Positions 59,085 to 64,000 of a DNA stretch of 64,000 nt are shown one piece after another (within the stretch, counting starts at the first letter, position 1; every line of letters starts with the position of its first letter). The notes beneath the pieces are model-generated. The model was not told the DNA's origin and searched no databases. It saw only the letters and a list, made by a program, of their open reading frames with translations. Both the position numbers and the translations under genes were made by a program. This stretch comes from Chamaea fasciata (taxonomy: Eukaryota > Chordata > Aves > Passeriformes > Sylviidae): the NCBI GenBank assembly GCA_029207755.1, contig JARCOQ010000002.1, forward strand, positions 40,620,244 through 40,684,243, read 5' to 3'.

Positions 59085-62046
59085 TTATACTGACTGAAAT
59101 ATTCTGTCTGTGGGCAGTAAGCAATCTGTTCTAAATCCTTTATTGTTTTATTTGTAACTCTGATTTTATAGTTAGAAGTTCATACAGAGAAATAAATTAC
59201 GTAGAGTAGTAAGACAGCTTTGTACAAGGTAGTGTGATTGTAGCTCTTTTTTAACCTCTGCATGGTTTGCTGGGAACTGGGTTGGTGTAGCAGTTTGCAA
59301 AATATTTCATCTCCTGTTTTGAGATTTTTATTGGTCAAAATCAGTGGTAACATGCTGTAACTATTTCTCAAATATCATTTGCAGATATGCATTAAAAAAA
59401 TAAGCCCATTTTTTATTAAAAACAGATTTCCATTCCACAAGCAAGCATCAACCCTAATTAGCAACCTTTTTGGCATTTCTTTGGGGGAAGGCAGAAATGT
59501 AGCCACATCTTGACCTATCTTTCTCTCTTTGAAGGAGATGCCATATTACAGAATCTGAAATTATAACGGTTTCATATTGTATCCCTTTGCAAATATATTA
59601 AAAATATTTAACATTTCAGAGCCTTTTAAGTTTCAAGGCTGTCATCTCAAATTTAGTTTGTGAAGGAAAAGAGTCATAAGAAAAATTCTTGATTAAACCC
59701 TTCTTTATCTGTTGAGTGTGCAGTGGTTTTACTCTTGGGAAGTCACAGTCAAATAACGCAATCAGAGCAGGATACAAATGCACTCAGCAATTCTGTAAAC
59801 AGACATGACTGCATTTTAAAACTGAAGTCAATAGAAAGGCATTCAGATTAGGGGTTTTGTTCATTTTGTTGTTTGATTTTTTTCTAAGTAGCGTTCTTTA
59901 TTGTGTAGTCTTTGTCTCTATATGTTCAGCAAGGTATATAATTGAAGAAAAAAGAAGCCAAACCTTGAATCAAAGTAAAAGAGTTGTTAAGAGTGATGGG
60001 AAACTTAGATCCCTATTTAAGGTGTGTAAGTGATGCTTAAAGGCAGGAAGGATAAATACCCTCCTATTCTATGATGTTTTGCAGTGTCTTCATCTGAGTG
60101 CTATAAATAGCAACTAAATTAGAATGTATGCCCCTACATGGGGGAGAATGTGCAAAAGCATATTGATATATGTGTATTGGTAATTCCACACAGTCACTCT
60201 GAACTAAGAGAATTATGATCCAAATGAGAAATCTGTTCTCTACATCTGAACTTGAATTTCAAAATTCCTGTCAGGTTTATACTGTTGCACAGTGTTGTAT
60301 GTGCTTTTTCTTATACATACAGTGTGTTTTCTTGTAAGTTCTCTATCATTAACATTTTCAGTATTATTTCTAATATTTCGTTATCCCGTGCGATAAATTA
60401 AGCAATTGAAATTACCTATATATCAGGCAAAAGACAGTAAATAATTTAGAGCTAAACCAAATACTGTTCACTCTTCAGATATGTAGATTACAAAGCTCTG
60501 AAAAAGATTTATTCTCTCATGAGTATTCATGTACTTTATCAGACTGAGAAAGTAAAAAGTAACGATTTGAATATATCAACAGAAGAATCCATCAAATAAG
60601 CAACACATTAGGATATTACTAGAATAATAAAACTGAAACCAGTGTGTGTATCCAAAGATACCACAGAAATGCAAAATTCCTAATGACCTTACTAAAGGTC
60701 AAAGGGAGTTACTATTTCTTCTCCACTTTTAAGGCCACATCTGAAACATTTGTCTAGTTTCCAGTTTCTAAACTGAAAAACATTACCCATATTGTCCAGA
60801 GAAGTTTGTGGAAATACATGATTTGTGAAGGTGTCTTTGGAGATACACAGAACTAGAGTAGACAATATCCTGAGCAACCTAAATTGATGTTGAATTTGGA
60901 GCTACTCTGATTTGCAACTGGATCGGATGCCAAAATGTTTAATTTTATGAATAAATTATTTCTATAATAGAAGCAATTTAAAAACTAAAGCCATTATAGC
61001 TAAAAAAAAACCCTAAAAATTAATTTAAAAATAAAACCAAAAGAAATGTGCTGTTTAACAAATGAGCAATATTTTTTTCCTTAAATTGCTCCCTAATGGG
61101 TGTTTTTCTGTGTTGCTTCCTGAGAACAGGTGTGAATGAAGCTATATGCCATGCTAATTCTTTTCAGCATTCTCTTAGCTCTCAAGTGTGACAGGACATC
61201 TGAAAGAGACCTACAGCCTTTATGATGAGCTGTTCTCTTGGGATTGGTCACAACAAAGGAAATTTACTTTTGGGTTTAATAAAAGGTTTTATGAGCTACA
61301 GAGAGCTGCAGCTATATGCTGCACTTGAGGTACCTTTATACCAACTGCCTTAGCTTTACAATGTAGGTGCAAGCAACAATCCAGACCAGCTTACTGTATC
61401 AATTAAAAAAACCCAAAATGTAATTTACTCTGTGTCTATGCAAAGTTGTTCTTTTTTGAGCCGACTATTTGCTGGTCTGAACAGTAATCCCATGTTGGAG
61501 TGTTCTGTTTAATGTTGAGTAAGCAGCTTTCTCATGAGGCAGCATGGTGTGCCAGGGTGCCAGATCACAGACTAGCCATGACATCATTTACTTCCTTTGT
61601 TTAAATGGAGTTGCATCAGCCACTGTTTCCATTCTGTGATCTCTTTTTCTCATGTAAAAACCAGATTTGCCTTTTAACTGTGGAATCTTTTAGGTATTTT
61701 GGGATATGGGTCCCACATAGTTAAACAATTTCTGATTAGATTGCTTTAGTCTGTTTAACATTCTTACTTATCTGCGAGTTAAGTTAAGCCTCAGTAGTTA
61801 CTAATATAGTAGAGTTCTGTGACACAAGCATGGGTGAGAGATTTTCTCTGTATTTTGACAGCCTTAAGAGAGGATGTTAAGAAAAAATAAATGACTGGTA
61901 AACAAGAAGGAAAAAAATTGGAGAGAGACCGTTGACTGCTGTTCAAGGGGTCATTGTTTCAGTAGAGGAACAGGGACTGTGAAGGAGATGCTCATGGAAA
62001 ATCTGTATCTCTTGGGGTGTTACCAGGGAAAACAAGCCATAGAAAA

Positions 62047-62070
62047 ATGGCTCTCTTCATGGCTCTCTTC
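62047..62070. repeat. 12-bp tandem duplication
   Basis: ATGGCTCTCTTC occurs twice in a row without mismatch. Confidence 0.9.
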
Positions 62071-62936
62071 ACTGTAACATAGCCTTCAAACTGGTACTAT
62101 AAAAAAAATTACTGCAGTGCATCTGATCATTAGCAGTGGCTGATACATTGAGTATATTGTACCCCTGTTTAGCCACACCAGCACAATGACAATATACATT
62201 TCAGCATCCCTGCTCCAGAGTTCCACGGAGGTTTTGTGTCTGATGTAGTCCTGACTTTGTCCAAGTAGTATTGTAGGCAGTCTAGTCTGTTATCTACAAA
62301 TGAATATTGTATGCCACTGCTTTCCGTCTCCTGCAGCTTATTTTTGGAGATGAGGAGCTGGTTCCACTGAGGAAGAATTCTAGTTCCTAGACTTCCTTAC
62401 CCAGTTATGCTCTGCCATGTAACTGAAAATGCAATCTAGTGCCTGGTGACTGATGTACTTGGGAAAGAAGAGACTGGAAGGCATGAAACATAAGAATATT
62501 GCCTAACTGGATTCTGTGTTTCGTGATCATACAGGAAATATCTGAAAGTAGGTATTTTTGGCAGATGTCAATCAATCATGAACTTGTCAGTATGTTGTTA
62601 CAGTTCTTATGCATTATTCTGGTATCTGTATTAAATGTAGGAAACAGAAATTCAGGGGAAGTTCCTGCTTTGATAAAAAATGAACTAATGGAGTAACTAG
62701 AATGAGATCACATTTGCTAATGTTTCTGTCAACTGTACCTTACTTCGTATCTACTTGTAGCACATGGTTAGCCATCATGCTGATGCTAAGGGATCTAGAA
62801 CATTCGTGCTGTACCACTGTGCTGTTGTATTATTGCTCAGACTTCCTCAACACACAGCGGGGCTCTGAGGTGTGGCAAACTGAAATAAAGTTTCATAGTA
62901 TTTTGTTTAAAGCAGTAGCCAGTGGTTTTGGTCTGC

Positions 62937-63250
62937 GGGAAGGGAAGGGAAGGGAAGGGAAGGGAAGGGAAGGGAAGGGAAGGGAAGGGAAGGGAAGGGA
63001 AGGGAAGGGAAGGGAAGGGAAGGGAAGGGAAGGGAAGGGAAGGAAAGGGAAGGGAAGGGAAGGAAAGGAAAGGAAAGGAAAGGAAAGGAAAGGAAAGGAA
63101 AGGAAAGGAAAGGAAAGGAAAGGAAAGGAAAGGAAAGGAAAGGAAAGGAAAGGAAAGGAAAGGAAAGGAAAGGAAAGGAAAGGAAAGGAAAGGAAAGGAA
63201 AGGAAAGGAAAGGAAAGGAAAGGAAAGGAAAGGAAAGGAAAGGAAAGGAA
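62937..63250. repeat. GGGAA/GGAAA pentanucleotide microsatellite array, 314 bp
   Basis: A pure purine strand. Positions 62937 to about 63040 are GGGAA units, 63041-63060 alternate, and 63061-63250 are GGAAA units with no visible interruption. The two blocks differ by one G-to-A change per unit. Open frames of 111-186 codons across it come only from the 5-base period having no stop in any frame and are not genes. The GGGAA part has many G3 runs in register. Confidence 0.97.
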
Positions 63251-64000
63251 AATTTAAACTAAACATAAACTCCAAATTAAATTACTGTGTTATTTATCGT
63301 TTGTAAGTATGGGCCAACACCTTATCATATATACCTGAAATGCTGCAGTTATTCACATGTTCATTTAATAAGGATAACTGCCTCAAGAATAGTGGTTCAA
63401 GGATTTCACATAAAAAGAATTACCACAAGGGAGCGAGTTGTTGTATACCAGTTGTTCCTCAGAACCGTAGGCATTACCTCCTCTGGGCTCAAATGCCTGG
63501 AAAAATCCCTCTATTATATTTCTTTGAGCTGTAATAGTGTCACTTCTGCTGGAATTTATCGCTGAATGCCTGCACTTAGGAGCACACCTGTAGAACAGCT
63601 GCTGCACTGTGAGGAAAATGGGACTGTGGCATAACTGCTTGACCTTTGCTCAGTCTGCACTCCAGTTAACTGAGTACTTACTCCCCTTGCAGTGCTACGC
63701 ACCATCGTTTGCTCTCAGACAAAGTTCTGCACTTTGTTCCCTAGTAATGTGGAAAACTTCTAGAACTAGTAGAAAACCGGAATTATACTGTATGGTTCCT
63801 GGCTATGCCTATTCGTGTAACACTGAATACAATTTTTCCGTCTAGGCACACAAAGGAAATAACTTCTATGGTGATTTATGTGATTTTCAGTGTAAGTTCT
63901 CTTTGGGGACCACAGCAATAGAGAAATGCAGTAGAAGAATCTGCATTTGGGATCAATTAAAACTGGTGAAGGAAAAGTACTTGCTTTATTTTAGAGGAGT
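63251..64000 (+). other. DYNC2H1: Unassigned end of the window
   Basis: Sequence right of the microsatellite. It holds several short open frames on both strands with no family resemblance, and I recognise no repeat. Treated as continued intron. Confidence 0.6.

Larger units (their letters stand above)
1..64000 (+). other. DYNC2H1: DYNC2H1 locus, 3' part without its last exons
   Basis: Eighteen exons between 907 and 51971 splice into one open frame of 711 codons. The protein is the motor part of the cytoplasmic dynein 2 heavy chain, which uses ATP to carry intraflagellar transport trains from the ciliary tip back to the base. Dynein-family landmarks appear in the expected order: the GNILENKDLIESL block that ends AAA5, the buttress with RDAYLPLAESAS, the RPDRL, SPGADPS, GQGQADLA and LKNLHL motifs of AAA6, FRLWLT, FHAVCQERR, YGGRVDNYFD, and the C-terminal FFGLPANIA and LEQFNAIRLV. 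The wording matches dynein-2 as I remember the human protein (about 4,300 residues), not axonemal or cytoplasmic dynein-1 chains. Both ends are open: the upstream two thirds and roughly the last 150 residues lie outside. All internal introns are phase 0 except those after w8 and w13, which are phase 1. Confidence 0.96.
51972..64000 (+). other. DYNC2H1: Intron w18 (at least 12,029 bp, 3' end open)
   Basis: Starts with GTAAAG after exon w18. It contains the 1.3-kb antisense CR1 at 57811, the 17-bp duplication at 55992, the 12-bp duplication at 62047 and the pentanucleotide array at 62937. I looked for residues resembling the expected next DYNC2H1 exon and found none. A 153-codon minus-strand frame at 56474-56935 has no recognisable family. 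Other stretches are AT-rich and featureless to me. Confidence 0.85.

Noticed and set aside
62702..63275. Long open frames (186, 122 and 111 codons) on both strands
   Set aside because: They are produced by the five-base repeat, whose units contain no stop in any frame. There is no non-repeat coding similarity.
51972..64000. Further DYNC2H1 exons or a downstream neighbour gene
   Set aside because: I searched for residues like the expected next exon and for other coding blocks with splice sites and saw none. Short exons could be missed by eye.
1..64000. tRNA, rRNA, CRISPR array, bacterial operon, phage or riboswitch
   Set aside because: No cloverleaf with box sequences, regular repeat-spacer pattern or dense gene layout was seen. 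The window is ordinary vertebrate intron-rich DNA.

Overview
This is eukaryotic, vertebrate, intron-rich DNA, most likely from a bird. Coding sequence is about 3% of the window (2,133 of 64,000 bases) and lies in eighteen short exons with GT-AG boundaries. The interspersed repeats are almost all 3' fragments of CR1-type LINEs ending in the family's octamer-like tail (ATTCTATG or ATTCTGTG), which is typical of birds and reptiles. There are no bacterial or phage features. The species cannot be fixed from the sequence alone.

One gene accounts for every convincing exon. It is DYNC2H1, the heavy chain of cytoplasmic dynein 2, the retrograde motor of intraflagellar transport in cilia, read on the + strand. 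The exons join in frame to 711 residues with no stop or frameshift. They run from the end of AAA5 and the buttress (exons w1-w2), through AAA6 (w3-w11), into the C-terminal domain (w12-w18). Exon numbers w1-w18 are local to this window. The motor's N-terminal tail, AAA1-AAA4, stalk and microtubule-binding domain lie upstream. The last roughly 150 residues lie downstream, beyond an intron still open at base 64000.

Layout: bases 1-24,700 hold fifteen closely spaced exons with introns of 0.4-2.6 kb. Bases 24,659-41,489 are one 16.8-kb intron loaded with mobile-element debris: CR1 pieces in both orientations, an LTR-like avian repeat, a 46-T tract and a perfect 85-bp tandem duplication. Exons w16, w17 and w18 follow at about 41.5, 48.9 and 51.9 kb. 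From 51,972 to the end is the start of another long intron, with a 1.3-kb minus-strand CR1 containing broken reverse-transcriptase sequence and a 314-bp GGGAA/GGAAA pentanucleotide array near 63 kb.

I found no RNA gene, CRISPR array, operon, promoter or second protein-coding gene that I can support, and no new biological system. The items worth checking are structural: the pentanucleotide array, the unmutated 85-bp duplication, the LTR-like element, weak splice donors at a few exons, and the transposon-rich long introns. Family assignments rest on remembered conserved motifs, not on a database search.
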